From Peptostreptococcus canis (lineage in GTDB: Bacteria; Bacillota; Clostridia; Peptostreptococcales; Peptostreptococcaceae): a stretch of DNA of 64,000 nucleotides. The position numbers and the translations under genes are program-made. The stretch covers positions 263,769-327,768 of the forward strand of contig NZ_JABGBW010000001.1 of assembly GCF_014229965.1 (NCBI RefSeq), given 5' to 3'. How positions within the stretch are numbered: position 1 is the first letter of the stretch; each line of letters opens with the position of its first letter. Of the stretch, positions 43,180 through 53,055 are shown in pieces. Under the pieces are notes generated by a model. That model was not told the DNA's origin, made no database searches, and was given only the letters and a program-made list of their open reading frames with translations.

Positions 43180-45045
43180 ATGCAGGAACTGAATAACGAA
43201 CAGAAAAAAGCTGTAGAACATCTAGATGGTCCATGCTTGGTATTGGCAGGTCCCGGTTCTGGTAAAACAAGAGTAATTGCCCATAGAATAGTGAATTTAG
43301 TCGTTGAAAAAAATATTCCTCCTACTAGAATATTAGCAATAAGCTTTACAAAAGTTTCTTCTCTTGATATAAAGAAAAAAACTATAGAATTATCTAATGA
43401 TGACAGGATAAAAAAGGTTAATTTTGGGACATTTCATTCTATATTTTTTAGAATACTTAGAAGATATGATAATATAGGACTTGAAGATTTGATATCTGAA
43501 AATGATAGATATCAACTTATGAAAATAATACTAAAACAAAATAAAATCACTAATTTTAGCGAAGATGATATAGGGGAAGTATTGTCTGAAATATCATATG
43601 TGAAGAATGAATTAATGAATGCAAAAAAATTTAAATCTAGTAAATTTGATAGCGATGTTTTTGAGAATATTTATAATTCATATGAAAATGGTAAAAATAA
43701 AATCAATAAAATTGACTTTGATGATATGCTAATAAAAACTTATGAAATATTATTCAAAAATGAAGAAATATTAAACATAATAAGACAAGTTTTTAGATAT
43801 ATTCTCATTGATGAATTTCAAGATATAAATAAAGTGCAATTTGAAATAATAAAATTAATTGCTCATAATAAAAATAATTTGTTTGTAGTGGGAGATGAAG
43901 ATCAAAGTATATATGGATTTAGGGGATCAAGACCCGACTTTATGGTCGATTTTTCGAATTACTTTGAAAATGCTAAAAAAATATTTTTGAAGAAAAACTA
44001 TAGATCAAAAAGAAATATAATATCGATATCCCAAAATTTAATTTCAAAAAATACAAACAGGTATAAAAAAACAATAATACCGGAAATAAAACAAGATGGT
44101 GATATAAAAATACAATATAGTTTAGATATTGATGATGAAGCTAAAAAAATAGCATCTGAAATAAAGTTACTTGTAGAAAAAGGTCGAGAATATAGTGATT
44201 TTGCAATTATATATAGAACAAATAGACAATCAAGGGCATTTGTAGATGTCTTTATGGATAATAGAATACCTTTTATATTAAAAGATGTACCTAGAAGCAT
44301 ATATGATCATTGGGTGAGCTTAGATTTAATAGCGTATTTAAAAGTAGCAGTTGGTATATCCTCAAACGATGACTGGGCAAGAATAATAAATAAGCCGTAC
44401 AGATATATTTCTAAGTCAGTTATAAAAAAGGCTATTGATAGTGATGATTTTTTTGAATATCTTATAAAAACTGATGATATTAAATCTTTTCAAAAAAAAG
44501 ACTTGGAAGATTTATATGAAGACTTAAATTATATTAAGGGATTAGCACCGGAATATGCCATTTCATACATAAGATCTACATTAGATTATGATAGATACAT
44601 ACTTGAATATTGTCATGATAGAAAGATAAAATCCAAACAAATAATAGAGGTTATGGACGAGTTTGAAATATCTTCTAAAGGATATAAGACTATCTTAGAT
44701 TTTTTTAAACATATTTCCGAAGTAAAAGTAGAGATAAAAAAGAGAACCGAAAATAAGGTCAATAATTCGATGAATTCAATTATGAGTGAAGGTGTTATAT
44801 TGACTACGATGCACTCGGCTAAAGGTTTAGAATTTAAAAACGTATACGTAGTTGGCGTAAATGAAGGAACAATTCCTTTTAACAATTCGGAAGATATTGA
44901 GGATATGAATCTGGAAGAGGAAAGAAGATTAATGTATGTTGCTGTTACAAGAGCTAAAGAGAGCCTTACAATCAGCATTCCACAAAAGAAATTTAATAAA
45001 AAAATAAATCAGTCCAGATTTATTAAAGAGTTGTATGGAAAATAA
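43180..45045 (+). CDS. UvrD/Rep-like ATP-dependent DNA helicase (PcrA paralogue)
   Basis: A 621-residue superfamily 1A helicase: LNNEQKKAVEHLDGPCLVLA, Walker A AGPGSGKTRVI, SFTKVSSLDI, LIDEFQDINKVQ, VVGDEDQSIYGFRGS, LKKNYRSK, TTMHSAKGLEFKNVY and EERRLMYVAVTRAKE. It is ~160 residues shorter than PcrA at 7.2 kb and lacks the C-terminal Tudor-like domain. ATG at 43180 has AAGGAGG 5-6 bp before it; a longer frame from 43135 lacks a site. Such short paralogues are common in clostridia and lack a defined role. Confidence 0.92.
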   Translation: MQELNNEQKKAVEHLDGPCLVLAGPGSGKTRVIAHRIVNLVVEKNIPPTRILAISFTKVSSLDIKKKTIELSNDDRIKKVNFGTFHSIFFRILRRYDNIGLEDLISENDRYQLMKIILKQNKITNFSEDDIGEVLSEISYVKNELMNAKKFKSSKFDSDVFENIYNSYENGKNKINKIDFDDMLIKTYEILFKNEEILNIIRQVFRYILIDEFQDINKVQFEIIKLIAHNKNNLFVVGDEDQSIYGFRGSRPDFMVDFSNYFENAKKIFLKKNYRSKRNIISISQNLISKNTNRYKKTIIPEIKQDGDIKIQYSLDIDDEAKKIASEIKLLVEKGREYSDFAIIYRTNRQSRAFVDVFMDNRIPFILKDVPRSIYDHWVSLDLIAYLKVAVGISSNDDWARIINKPYRYISKSVIKKAIDSDDFFEYLIKTDDIKSFQKKDLEDLYEDLNYIKGLAPEYAISYIRSTLDYDRYILEYCHDRKIKSKQIIEVMDEFEISSKGYKTILDFFKHISEVKVEIKKRTENKVNNSMNSIMSEGVILTTMHSAKGLEFKNVYVVGVNEGTIPFNNSEDIEDMNLEEERRLMYVAVTRAKESLTISIPQKKFNKKINQSRFIKELYGK

Positions 45046-45079
45046 AAATTGAAAATACAAAAATAATTTTGAAAAGTGC

Positions 45080-45108
45080 TTGACATAAACAAAAGTCAAA
45101 CGTATAAT
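45080..45108 (+). promoter_or_regulatory. Strong promoter of the T-box leader
   Basis: TTGACA 45080-45085, 17-bp spacer, TATAAT 45103-45108. Both boxes match the consensus fully. Confidence 0.9.
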
Positions 45109-45132
45109 AAAAATCATAAATCAATATAAAAA

Positions 45133-45355
45133 TTCTATGATGAAGAGAGTAGCTTAAATGGATTTTCAGCGAGTTGGGAAAAGGTGCAAGCCCGGTATTG
45201 AAGTTTATGTGAAGAGAGCTTCTGAGAATACTAGAAGAAAATAAGTATTTTAGTAGGTTTCCCGCCTTAAGGGTTTGAGAGGACAGTTTTTTGTCAATAA
45301 GAGTGGTAACGCGGTATATTCGTCTCTTGGTCATATGGATCAAGGGGCTTTTTTT
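45133..45355 (+). ncRNA. T-box riboswitch controlling an amino-acid ABC transporter
   Basis: Stem I opens with GAAGAGAGTAG at ~45139 and has the distal-loop block AGCGAGTTGGGAAAAGGTGC and AAGCCCGG. The specifier loop side is GTGAAGAGAGCTTC near 45212; the codon could be AGA (Arg) or GAG (Glu), since both are followed by a purine. The T-box antiterminator sequence AATAAGAGTGGTAACGCGG is at 45296-45314, then a terminator hairpin (CTCTTGGTC/GATCAAGGGG) with a T7 run to 45355. Uncharged tRNA pairing with the GTGG-containing bulge favours read-through into the transporter genes. YqiXYZ-type transporters under Arg T-boxes are known in clostridia, which favours AGA. Confidence 0.9.
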
Positions 45356-45402
45356 ATTATCATTTCGAGATAATCACATGACCAAATTTTTTATTGATAA
45401 TC

Positions 45403-45466
45403 TGTCAACAAGAGTGGTAACGCGGTATATTCGTCTCTTGGTCATATGACCAAGAGACTTTTTTAT
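45403..45466 (+). promoter_or_regulatory. Second T-box antiterminator/terminator module without Stem I
   Basis: 45403-45448 repeats 45292-45337 with a single C/T change (46-bp unit with AAGAGTGGTAACGCGG). It ends in a perfect 13-bp-arm palindrome GTCTCTTGGTCAT/ATGACCAAGAGAC and a T6 run. No specifier stem precedes it. Confidence 0.88.
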
Positions 45467-45501
45467 ATTTGATAAAACAATATTTTAAAAAGGAGAATGA
45501 C

Positions 45502-46353
45502 ATGAAAAAAGGATTAAAAAAATTAATGGCATTAGGTTTAGTTGCAGTATTGGCTGCTGGAATGGTTGGATGTGGAAAAAAGACAGATTCTAAAAAAACA
45601 TCGGAAAATACTTCTAAATTACAGGAGATAAAAGACAGTGGAAAATTGGTTGTTGGTACATCACCAGATTATCCACCATTTGAATTTTTAGTAGCAGGAA
45701 AAGGATCCGGTGACATAGTTGGGGCAGATATTGAACTTGCAAAAAGGATAGCAAAAGAAGCCGGAGTTGAGCTCGAAATAAAGGGAATGGATTTTGATAC
45801 TTTGATTCCTGCATTGACATCTGGACAGGTCGACATTGTAATTACCGGTATGACACCGGATGAAACACGTAAGAAATCGGTGGACTTTACAGATATATAT
45901 TTTAAAGGAAAAAATGGAGTAATAGTAAAATCTAAAGATGTAGATAAGATAAAAAGTGAAGATGATTTGAAAAAATTAAAACTAGGTGTTCAAAAGGGAT
46001 CAACGCAAGAAACTTATGTAAAGGATCAGTTAAAAATGAGTGATTATAAGGCATTGGTTTCTGTTCCGGATTTGGTTATGGATATGAAAAATGAAAATAT
46101 AGATGCAATAATATTAAATGATAAAGTAGCAAATATAAATTCTGAGAAATATAAAGGTATTAAAGTTGTAAAAAATATTGAATTTACTAGTGGTGGAGAT
46201 GAAGAAGCCATGGCAATAGCTGTAAAAAAAGGAAATAATAAAGAATTTATAGATATGATGAATAATTTAATCAAAAAGCTAAATGAAACTAAGGAGTATG
46301 ACAAAATACTGGCAGATGCTGTTGATTTAGTTTCCAAACAAGAAGAAAAATAA
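45502..46353 (+). CDS. Polar amino-acid ABC transporter, substrate-binding lipoprotein
   Basis: A 283-residue family 3 solute-binding lipoprotein. Lipobox AAGMVGC with Cys ~24; mature part opens KLQEIKDSGKLVVGTSPDYPPFEF. Binding-site blocks VGADIELAKRIAKEAG, DFDTLIPALTSGQVDIVITGMT and GVQKGSTQETYV are those of PAAT (Arg/Lys/His/Glu/Gln) receptors. ATG at 45502 has AAGGAG 6 bp before it. First gene after the T-box; permease and ATPase follow. Likely ligand is the amino acid that the T-box reads, arginine being my best guess. Confidence 0.93.
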   Translation: MKKGLKKLMALGLVAVLAAGMVGCGKKTDSKKTSENTSKLQEIKDSGKLVVGTSPDYPPFEFLVAGKGSGDIVGADIELAKRIAKEAGVELEIKGMDFDTLIPALTSGQVDIVITGMTPDETRKKSVDFTDIYFKGKNGVIVKSKDVDKIKSEDDLKKLKLGVQKGSTQETYVKDQLKMSDYKALVSVPDLVMDMKNENIDAIILNDKVANINSEKYKGIKVVKNIEFTSGGDEEAMAIAVKKGNNKEFIDMMNNLIKKLNETKEYDKILADAVDLVSKQEEK

Positions 46354-46428
46354 ATTTTAAATTAAAAACTAGATAAAAGGTTTTAAACATATTCTTCATA
46401 TAATTATTAGTTGAAAGGATTTTGAAAA

Positions 46429-47094
46429 ATGGGTTATTTATTAAAATTTTCGGGGGCATACGCTTCCGGAGCAGGTGTTACAATTTTGCTATCATTATTA
46501 TCAGTTATATTAGGATTTATTCTTGGACTGTTTACGAGTTTGGCAAAATTATCTAATAATAAATTATTAAATACTATTTCTAATACTTACATAGAAGTCA
46601 TAAGAGGGACTCCTTTGATGGTTCAGATAGTAATAATCGGTCTTTCTGTGCCAAGTATTCTAAAATATCCTGATTTTTTTGGTTTAGGGTCTGAGTTTAC
46701 GGCAGGTATTATAGCCCTTACATTAAACTCTGGAGCATATATAGCAGAGATATTGAGATCGGGTATACAATCTATAAATAAGGGACAAGTAGAAGCAAGT
46801 CGTTCTCTTGGAATGAGTTATTGGCAATCAATGAGATATGTAATTATACCTCAGGCAATTAAAAATATTCTGCCGGCTTTAGGAAATGAATTTATAACTT
46901 TAATTAAAGAATCTGCAATTGTTTGCTATATAGGAATTACAGATATAATGTTTGTAGCAGGAAGTGTTAAGAACTCGACATATAAATTTTTTGGTCCATA
47001 TCTACTAGCTGCTGCCATTTATTTTATAATTACATTTACACTTTCAAGAGTATTGAGAATATTTGAGAAGAGGATGTCTAGAGGTTTGAGATAA
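46429..47094 (+). CDS. Polar amino-acid ABC transporter permease
   Basis: A 221-residue HisM/GlnP-type permease with five membrane segments. It has NTYIEVIRGTPLMVQI near the N-terminus and the EAA loop EASRSLGMSYWQSMRYVIIPQAI, which contacts the ATPase, followed by NEFITLIKESAIVCYIG. Length is normal. It functions as a homodimer with the neighbouring binding protein and ATPase, 75 bp and 33 bp away. Confidence 0.94.
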   Translation: MGYLLKFSGAYASGAGVTILLSLLSVILGFILGLFTSLAKLSNNKLLNTISNTYIEVIRGTPLMVQIVIIGLSVPSILKYPDFFGLGSEFTAGIIALTLNSGAYIAEILRSGIQSINKGQVEASRSLGMSYWQSMRYVIIPQAIKNILPALGNEFITLIKESAIVCYIGITDIMFVAGSVKNSTYKFFGPYLLAAAIYFIITFTLSRVLRIFEKRMSRGLR

Positions 47095-47127
47095 TGATGA
47101 ATACAAGGTTTTTTAAGGAGATATCGT

Positions 47128-47868
47128 ATGTCAGAGAAAAATATATTATTAGATATAAAAGATTTGCATAAATCATTTGGAAATTTAAAAGTAATAAATG
47201 GTATAAATATAGAAATAGAAAAGGGCGAGATTATAGTAATTATAGGTCCATCCGGCTCCGGTAAGAGTACTATTCTTAGATGTATGAACTTATTGGAAGA
47301 GCCGACTTCAGGAGATATTATTTTTGAGGGAAAAAGCATAATTAAAAACAAAAAAAATATTGATAAAATAAGGGAAAAAATAGGAATGGTTTTTCAAAAC
47401 TTCAATCTTTTTCCAAATAAAACAATTATAGAGAATATAACGCTGGCTCCCATTAAAGTTAAAGGGTTGAATAAGGCGGAAGCTGAGGAAAAAGCGTTAA
47501 AACTTTTGAAAAGAGTGGGATTAGAGGAAAAGAAAGATGCATATCCATCTCAACTTTCAGGTGGTCAACAACAACGTATAGCGATTGCCAGGGCACTTGC
47601 TATGGAACCTGATATGATGTTGTTTGACGAACCTACATCAGCATTAGATCCGGAGATGGTAAAAGAAGTTTTGGATGTAATTAAAGAGCTTGCCAATGAA
47701 GGAATGACAATGGCAATAGTTACCCATGAAATGGGGTTTGCTAAAGAAGTGGCTGACAGAGTTTTGTTTGTAGACTACGGTTCAATAGTGGAGGATGATT
47801 CTCCTGAAGAGGTGTTTAATAATCCTAAGAGCGATAGAGCAAAAGAATTTTTTGATAAAATATTATAA
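47128..47868 (+). CDS. Polar amino-acid ABC transporter ATP-binding protein
   Basis: A 246-residue GlnQ/HisP-type ATPase: Walker [15 protein letters not shown]-loop [14 protein letters not shown], signature [19 protein letters not shown], Walker [14 protein letters not shown] and switch TIVTHEM-like [20 protein letters not shown] precedes the ATG. Last gene of the T-box-controlled operon; a large hairpin follows. Confidence 0.95.
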   Translation: MSEKNILLDIKDLHKSFGNLKVINGINIEIEKGEIIVIIGPSGSGKSTILRCMNLLEEPTSGDIIFEGKSIIKNKKNIDKIREKIGMVFQNFNLFPNKTIIENITLAPIKVKGLNKAEAEEKALKLLKRVGLEEKKDAYPSQLSGGQQQRIAIARALAMEPDMMLFDEPTSALDPEMVKEVLDVIKELANEGMTMAIVTHEMGFAKEVADRVLFVDYGSIVEDDSPEEVFNNPKSDRAKEFFDKIL

Positions 47869-47911
47869 AAAAATAAATGACCCATTGTTTTTAAAAACTT
47901 TCTATTTAGTT

Positions 47912-48030
47912 GGGACTTACTCAAAACAATCAAAGAAAATCGTCTATAAATAAAAAATATCTATTTTCAATGATATTTTATTTATATAAACGAAGAAAGT
48001 TTGTTTTTGAGTAAGTCCCTTTTATATTTT
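47912..48030 (+). repeat. 108-bp imperfect palindrome after the amino-acid transporter operon
   Basis: Outer arms GGGACTTACTCAAAA (47912-47926) and TTTTTGAGTAAGTCCC (48004-48019), an internal AT-rich stem (ATAAATAAAAAATATC against GATATTTTATTTATAT) and a short loop; TTTTATATTTT follows. Acts at least as a terminator; its size and near-perfect ends resemble a small MITE-like element. Confidence 0.6.
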
Positions 48031-48112
48031 GATGGTTTTTTGCATTATGCTTAACTATATAATGGAAATTAAGATTTTTCTGTAATTTCTTTGGCTTTAT
48101 AACAATATTTTT

Positions 48113-49120
48113 CTAAAGTAGATTAAATGATTTTAATATAAATAGCCATAGTGTGAATGTTACAGAAGAAAACAGAGTCGTCATAACCACTATATTTGAC
48201 ATCAACACATAATCATTATCCATATTTTTAGACATTATATATCCGGAAATGGCACTGGGTGCACCTACCATTATTAAAATTGCCAATAATCCGCTTTTTT
48301 CAATTCCAAAATGTATCGCAACAGGAAGGGTGATTAAAGGAAGAATTATCAATTTAATAATAGTAGCTACAAATGATATACCAAATCTCGAGTTTAAATC
48401 ATTTAATGTGAAATCGCCACCAATAGAAATCAACATTAGTGGAACTGCCATATTTCCAATAGTCTTCAGTGTTTTTAATATTATATTTGGTATTTCTATT
48501 CCGAATATGAAAAATAAAAAACCGACTGCTATGCCTATAATTAACGGGTTAGTTAGTATAGATTTCAATATAAGTCCGTAATTAATTCTTACCTTTTTCT
48601 TTGTTTTTCCGTGAGACTTCCAGTTGTTACTTTTATCTGAGTTTTCAATATTTTTGAGATTGCTTTTTGAAGAAAATGCCAATATAATTATCGAATATGC
48701 GTTAAATAGCGGAACAGCTGCAAGTATCATTAAAGGTACTAAGCCGCTATTTCCATATATATTTTGCACAAACGGTATGCCAAGTACTGCTGCACTTCCT
48801 CTGGACGCACCTTGTGTGAAAGACCCCACCATTGTTTTATCTTTTATAAATATTTTTGCTATTATCCATATTCCAAAAAACATAATAGTTGTGGCTATTA
48901 TACAAAAGGCAATAAATTTTAGATTTCCACCATCCATTTTATCCATTGTTGCAATATCCAAAAATAGTATAGTCGGCATAGCTATTTTGAATGCTAACTT
49001 ATCGGACATTTTTATCCATTCCTTATTAATGATGTTTCGCCTTCTAAGTATATTTCCAATCAATATTACAAAGAAAATAGGCATAGTGGCATTTAATGCA
49101 AAAATAAAATTATTCATCAT
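48113..49120 (-). CDS. AEC (auxin efflux carrier) family transporter
   Basis: A 335-residue membrane protein with ~10 helices in two inverted halves. It opens NATMPIFFVILIGNILRRRNI, which is typical of bacterial AEC members (MdcF/YfdV-like), and includes FTQGASRGSAAVLGIPFVQN and the MVGAPSAISGYIMSK segment near the end. Bacterial members carry malonate, malate or other small acids; substrate here unknown. Between halves there is a Lys/Ser/Asn-rich cytoplasmic loop (~155-175). Stand-alone gene with GGAGGG before its start. Confidence 0.88.
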   Translation of the reverse strand: MMNNFIFALNATMPIFFVILIGNILRRRNIINKEWIKMSDKLAFKIAMPTILFLDIATMDKMDGGNLKFIAFCIIATTIMFFGIWIIAKIFIKDKTMVGSFTQGASRGSAAVLGIPFVQNIYGNSGLVPLMILAAVPLFNAYSIIILAFSSKSNLKNIENSDKSNNWKSHGKTKKKVRINYGLILKSILTNPLIIGIAVGFLFFIFGIEIPNIILKTLKTIGNMAVPLMLISIGGDFTLNDLNSRFGISFVATIIKLIILPLITLPVAIHFGIEKSGLLAILIMVGAPSAISGYIMSKNMDNDYVLMSNIVVMTTLFSSVTFTLWLFILKSFNLL

Positions 49121-49299
49121 TACCCTCCGATATTAATTTTAAATTATATCCAGTATGATTATATTATATCATTTATCATCAAATTATAAAATTGACGAAT
49201 ATATGGATTGCAATCTGAGTTTCAAATTATATAAATCTTATTTTATTTTGATACATTTTCAGAAAAAGAGAATTTATATAAATATTATTTAATCAGATG

Positions 49300-49308
49300 T
49301 GATATAAT
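49300..49308 (+). promoter_or_regulatory. Extended -10 promoter for the desulfurase-thiI unit
   Basis: TGaTATAAT at 49300-49308, 26 bp ahead of the start codon. Confidence 0.5.
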
Positions 49309-49333
49309 AAAGTTTTGAAAAGGAGTTGATAAT

Positions 49334-50491
49334 ATGCAGGCATACTTAGATAATAGTGCTACAACTAAACCATATAATGAAGTTGTGGATGCTATGGTAA
49401 AAGCATTAACTACTGATTTTGCGAATCCTTCTGCAGCATATAGAAAGGGTTTTGAAGTTGAAAAAAATATAAAGATAATTAGAAATAATATAGCCAAAAC
49501 TTTAGGAGTTGAAGATAAAAGTATTATATTTACATCGGGTGGAACAGAGAGTAACAATGCAATAATAAGAAGTGTTGCAAAACTTAATAAAAATAAAAGA
49601 AATCATATAATTGTTTCTGCAATTGAGCATCCGGCTGTTTTGAATACTGTTAAGGATTTGGAAAATGAAGGATTTGAAATTACTATTCTAAATGTAGATA
49701 ACAAGGGAATGGTATCTCTTGAAGAATTGAAAAATTCTATTACGGACAGGACTTGTTTAGTGAGTATTATGTATGTAAATAATGAAATAGGCACTGTAGA
49801 ACCTATTGAAGATATAGCAGTTTTATTAGATAATTACAATGATATATATTTTCATGTAGATGCCGTGCAAGCTTATGGAAAAATAAATTTTAAGTTAAAT
49901 AATATAGGAATTGATTTTATGAGTGTTAGTGGTCATAAAATTCACGGACCAAAAGGAATCGGTTTTATGTATATAAAAGATGTAAATAGATTTAGTCCGC
50001 TTATAACCGGTGGTGGTCAGGAATTCAATATTAGACCGGGAACAGAAAATGTACCGGGAATATATGGTATGGGAAAGGCAATAGAGATATTGTTTAAAGA
50101 TATAGATTCTAATATAGAATCGATGAAATCAAAAAGAAATTATTTATTTGATAGAATAAGTGAAAAAATAGAAGATTTTAAGATTAATACCGATTTGGAT
50201 AATGGAGTTTGTCATATATTAAATATATCTTTTAAAGACATAAAAGGAGAAATTCTACTTCATTATTTAGAAGGAGATGATATTTGTGTTTCAACCGGTT
50301 CAGCGTGCTCTTCCAAGAAAAAAGGTAGTCATGTATTAAATGCTATCGGATTAATTCCATCCCAGATTGATGGGGCTATAAGGTTCAGTGTGTCTGATAC
50401 AACTACAAATGATGAAATAGACTATGCTGTTGACAAATTAAAGTCTCACATAGATACAATCAGACTTATATCTAAAAGAAAGGGAAGATAA
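49334..50491 (+). CDS. Cysteine desulfurase, NifS-like
   Basis: A 385-residue PLP enzyme taking sulfur from cysteine. N-terminus YLDNSATTKPY; PLP Lys in SVSGHKIHGPKGIGFM; active Cys in CVSTGSACSSKK; substrate Arg near IRFSVSD. The extended SACSSKK-KGSHV active-site loop is of the type seen in NifS/IscS-like and NifZ proteins. ThiI follows 28 bp later, so it most likely supplies sulfur for 4-thiouridine in tRNA, as NifZ does in B. subtilis. Confidence 0.93.
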   Translation: MQAYLDNSATTKPYNEVVDAMVKALTTDFANPSAAYRKGFEVEKNIKIIRNNIAKTLGVEDKSIIFTSGGTESNNAIIRSVAKLNKNKRNHIIVSAIEHPAVLNTVKDLENEGFEITILNVDNKGMVSLEELKNSITDRTCLVSIMYVNNEIGTVEPIEDIAVLLDNYNDIYFHVDAVQAYGKINFKLNNIGIDFMSVSGHKIHGPKGIGFMYIKDVNRFSPLITGGGQEFNIRPGTENVPGIYGMGKAIEILFKDIDSNIESMKSKRNYLFDRISEKIEDFKINTDLDNGVCHILNISFKDIKGEILLHYLEGDDICVSTGSACSSKKKGSHVLNAIGLIPSQIDGAIRFSVSDTTTNDEIDYAVDKLKSHIDTIRLISKRKGR

Positions 50492-50519
50492 AAATATTTA
50501 AATGAAAGAGGATAATTTT

Positions 50520-51698
50520 ATGTATAATATTTTAATTGCGAAATATGGAGAAATAGGTGTAAAAGGAAAAAATAGATATATATTTGAGAATAAACTAATA
50601 AGAAACATAAGAAATATGCTTAAATCTATAGGTGAATTTAATGTATACAAAGAATATGGAAGAATATATATTGATGTAAATGACTCTAACTATAAAGTGG
50701 CTGTTGAGGAAGTTAGAAAAGTGTTTGGTGTTGTAGGAGTATGCCCGGCAATAAAAAGAGAAAAAGACTACGACATGCTAAAAGAAACAGCACTTATGTT
50801 GCTTAGAGAAAAAATAAGTATGGGAGCAAAAACATTTAAAATAGCATCCAAAAGAGGAGATAAGTCATTTAAATTTACATCACAGGAGATGAGCATAGAT
50901 ATCGGAGGATATGTATTATCAAATATTAATAATAAGGATGTTTCGGTAGATGTTAGAAATCCGGATGTCACTATTACATGTGAATATAGGAACGAACATA
51001 TTTTAGTCTATGCGGATTCTATTTCCGGATTTGGAGGATTGCCTTTAGGAACTAATGGTAAGGCTATGACGTTACTTTCAGGGGGAATAGATAGCCCGGT
51101 TGCATCTTGGCTTGTGGCTAAGAGAGGAGTAGATATTGAAGCGGTTCATTTTCATTCATATCCATTCACGAATGAAAGATCACAGGAAAAAGTAAGGGAA
51201 CTTGCTAAAATATTATCGAAATATTGTGGACCTATTAAATTACATATGGTAAATATATTGGAAATTCAAAAGTCTATTGCAAATAATTGTAATGAAGAAG
51301 AAACAACAATACTTTCGAGGAGATTTATGATGAGAATAGCTGAAGAAATAGGTGTAAAAAGATATTGTGATGCACTTATTACAGGAGAAAGCATAGGTCA
51401 GGTAGCTTCACAAACTATGCAAGGAATCACTTGTACTAATGCAGCAGTAAGTATTCCGGTATTTAGACCTTTAATAGCTATGGATAAAATAGACATTATA
51501 AAAACTGCGGAAAATATAGGAACCTATGAGACATCAATTATACCTGAAGTGGACTGTTGTTCTCTTTTTTCTCCTAAAAAGCCGGTAACAAAACCAAGAC
51601 TTGAGAGAATAGAAAAGTCTGAGTCAAAATTAGATGTAGATAAATTAATTAAATCAGCAATTGATGCTTCTGTTATGGAAGTAATTAGTTATGAATAG
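50520..51698 (+). CDS. thiI: tRNA 4-thiouridine synthase ThiI
   Basis: A 392-residue enzyme placing sulfur in U8 of tRNA. N-terminal ferredoxin-like plus THUMP domain (~1-165; start [18 protein letters not shown]), then the PP-loop ATPase ([14 protein letters not shown], ~185) and the adenylation domain with GQVASQTMQ and [15 protein letters not shown]. No C-terminal rhodanese domain, as in B. subtilis ThiI, so the persulfide comes straight from the desulfurase encoded just before. ATG at 50520 has AAAGAGG 8 bp upstream, which makes the longer frame from 50502 unlikely. Confidence 0.94.
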   Translation: MYNILIAKYGEIGVKGKNRYIFENKLIRNIRNMLKSIGEFNVYKEYGRIYIDVNDSNYKVAVEEVRKVFGVVGVCPAIKREKDYDMLKETALMLLREKISMGAKTFKIASKRGDKSFKFTSQEMSIDIGGYVLSNINNKDVSVDVRNPDVTITCEYRNEHILVYADSISGFGGLPLGTNGKAMTLLSGGIDSPVASWLVAKRGVDIEAVHFHSYPFTNERSQEKVRELAKILSKYCGPIKLHMVNILEIQKSIANNCNEEETTILSRRFMMRIAEEIGVKRYCDALITGESIGQVASQTMQGITCTNAAVSIPVFRPLIAMDKIDIIKTAENIGTYETSIIPEVDCCSLFSPKKPVTKPRLERIEKSESKLDVDKLIKSAIDASVMEVISYE

Positions 51699-51877
51699 AC
51701 TGGTGGATTTTGTCAAAATATTAATATATAATTTGATATCAATAATAGTATTAAGGATAAGTATAAAATTAAATTGTATAATAATACAAGATTTATAAAT
51801 ATTTAATGATGATTTTAAGTAATAGAATGTATAAATAGTAAGATTATATTTATCTATGATAGGGAGGAGCGTAATTT

Positions 51878-52756
51878 ATGGAAAATAACATATATGATGT
51901 TGCTCTGATATTCGAAGGCGGAGGAATGAGAGCAGCTTTTTCTACTGGTATTGCAAATACCCTTTTGGAAAATAATATATATTTCGACTATGCATCCGGA
52001 ATTTCTGCTGGTGCAAGTGTATTATTGAATTATCTTTCAAAAGATGTTGAGAGAGGAAAAAAGTCATTTATAGATATAGTGGATGATCCAAATTTTGGAG
52101 GTTGGTCTTCATTTGTAAAAGGTAAGGGATTTTTTAATGGCGAGTATATATATGAGCAAATAGCTCATCCAGGTCAGCCATTACCATTTAAATATGACGA
52201 ATTCAAAAATAATCCGGCTAGATTTAGAATAGGAACATATGATGTGTTATCAAATGCCTCTAAATATTTTACAAATGAAGATGTAAATTGTATAGAAGAT
52301 ATTATGAAAATAGCAAGAGCATCTTCTTCTCTGCCTATTTTGATGCCACCTACAATATACAAAACAGGCGTATATTATGATGGTGGTCTTTGTGGAGGAA
52401 TTGCCCTTGATATAGCTATAAAGGATGGATATAAGAAATTTTTTATTGTCAGAACTCAGGAGAAATCTTATAGAAAAAATCCTGTCAAACATAAAAGTGC
52501 TATAAAGAGATTTTTTAAGAATACTCCTATGGTAGCAGAAACTATGTTTAAAAGACCGTATATTTACAATGAAACATGTAACCTAGTTGAAAGGCTTGAA
52601 AAAGCAGGATTGGCAATGGTAGTCTATCCGGAAAAAATGGATATAACAAATAGAGAAAAGGATAAAATAAAATTAATTCAAACCTATAATCAGGGATGTA
52701 AAATAGGTCAAAGAGATGTAGAAAAATGGAAGAATTTTCTATATAGTGCCAAATAA
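51878..52756 (+). CDS. Patatin-like phospholipase family protein
   Basis: A 292-residue serine hydrolase of the RssA/YjjU group. Oxyanion loop EGGGMRAAFSTG; nucleophile Ser in GISAGAS; catalytic Asp in YYDGGLCGGIALD. Cytosolic (no signal). Length fits YjjU. Single-gene unit with GGGAGGAG before the ATG and a terminator behind it. Substrate unknown. Confidence 0.92.
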   Translation: MENNIYDVALIFEGGGMRAAFSTGIANTLLENNIYFDYASGISAGASVLLNYLSKDVERGKKSFIDIVDDPNFGGWSSFVKGKGFFNGEYIYEQIAHPGQPLPFKYDEFKNNPARFRIGTYDVLSNASKYFTNEDVNCIEDIMKIARASSSLPILMPPTIYKTGVYYDGGLCGGIALDIAIKDGYKKFFIVRTQEKSYRKNPVKHKSAIKRFFKNTPMVAETMFKRPYIYNETCNLVERLEKAGLAMVVYPEKMDITNREKDKIKLIQTYNQGCKIGQRDVEKWKNFLYSAK

Positions 52757-52768
52757 TTAATAATTATT

Positions 52769-52810
52769 AAAAAGAACTATAGAAATAATATATTATTCAT
52801 AGTTCTTTTT
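52769..52810 (+). terminator. Terminator after the patatin gene
   Basis: Arms AAAAAGAACTAT (52769-52780) and ATAGTTCTTTTT (52799-52810), 18-nt loop, more T bases after. Confidence 0.85.
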
Positions 52811-53055
52811 AGTTTTTAATTAAAAAAATTGATATTTTATTAAAAAATTTGGAAGGTAAAATATAAAAGCATAAGTGAAATATATTCCGAATTTTTAAAG
52901 TTTAAAAAATTGTAGATGAAAGTTTATAATTACATATACAATGGTATTTATATAATATATATTTAAAATATCTTTTTAATAAATAAAGAAATATTCTGAA
53001 AAAAATTATAAAAAAATATTACTTTTATTTATAATTTGTGAAAGTAAAAATAAAT
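52811..53055. other. AT-rich intergenic region before the DEAD-box helicase gene
   Basis: About 245 bp of almost pure A/T between the terminator and the helicase promoter. No ORF, hairpin or cold-shock-box-like element recognised. Confidence 0.5.

Noticed and set aside
7203-45045. The two UvrD-like genes as a duplicated segment
   Set aside because: Proteins share family motifs only; lengths and flanks differ, so this is an old paralogy, not a recent repeat.
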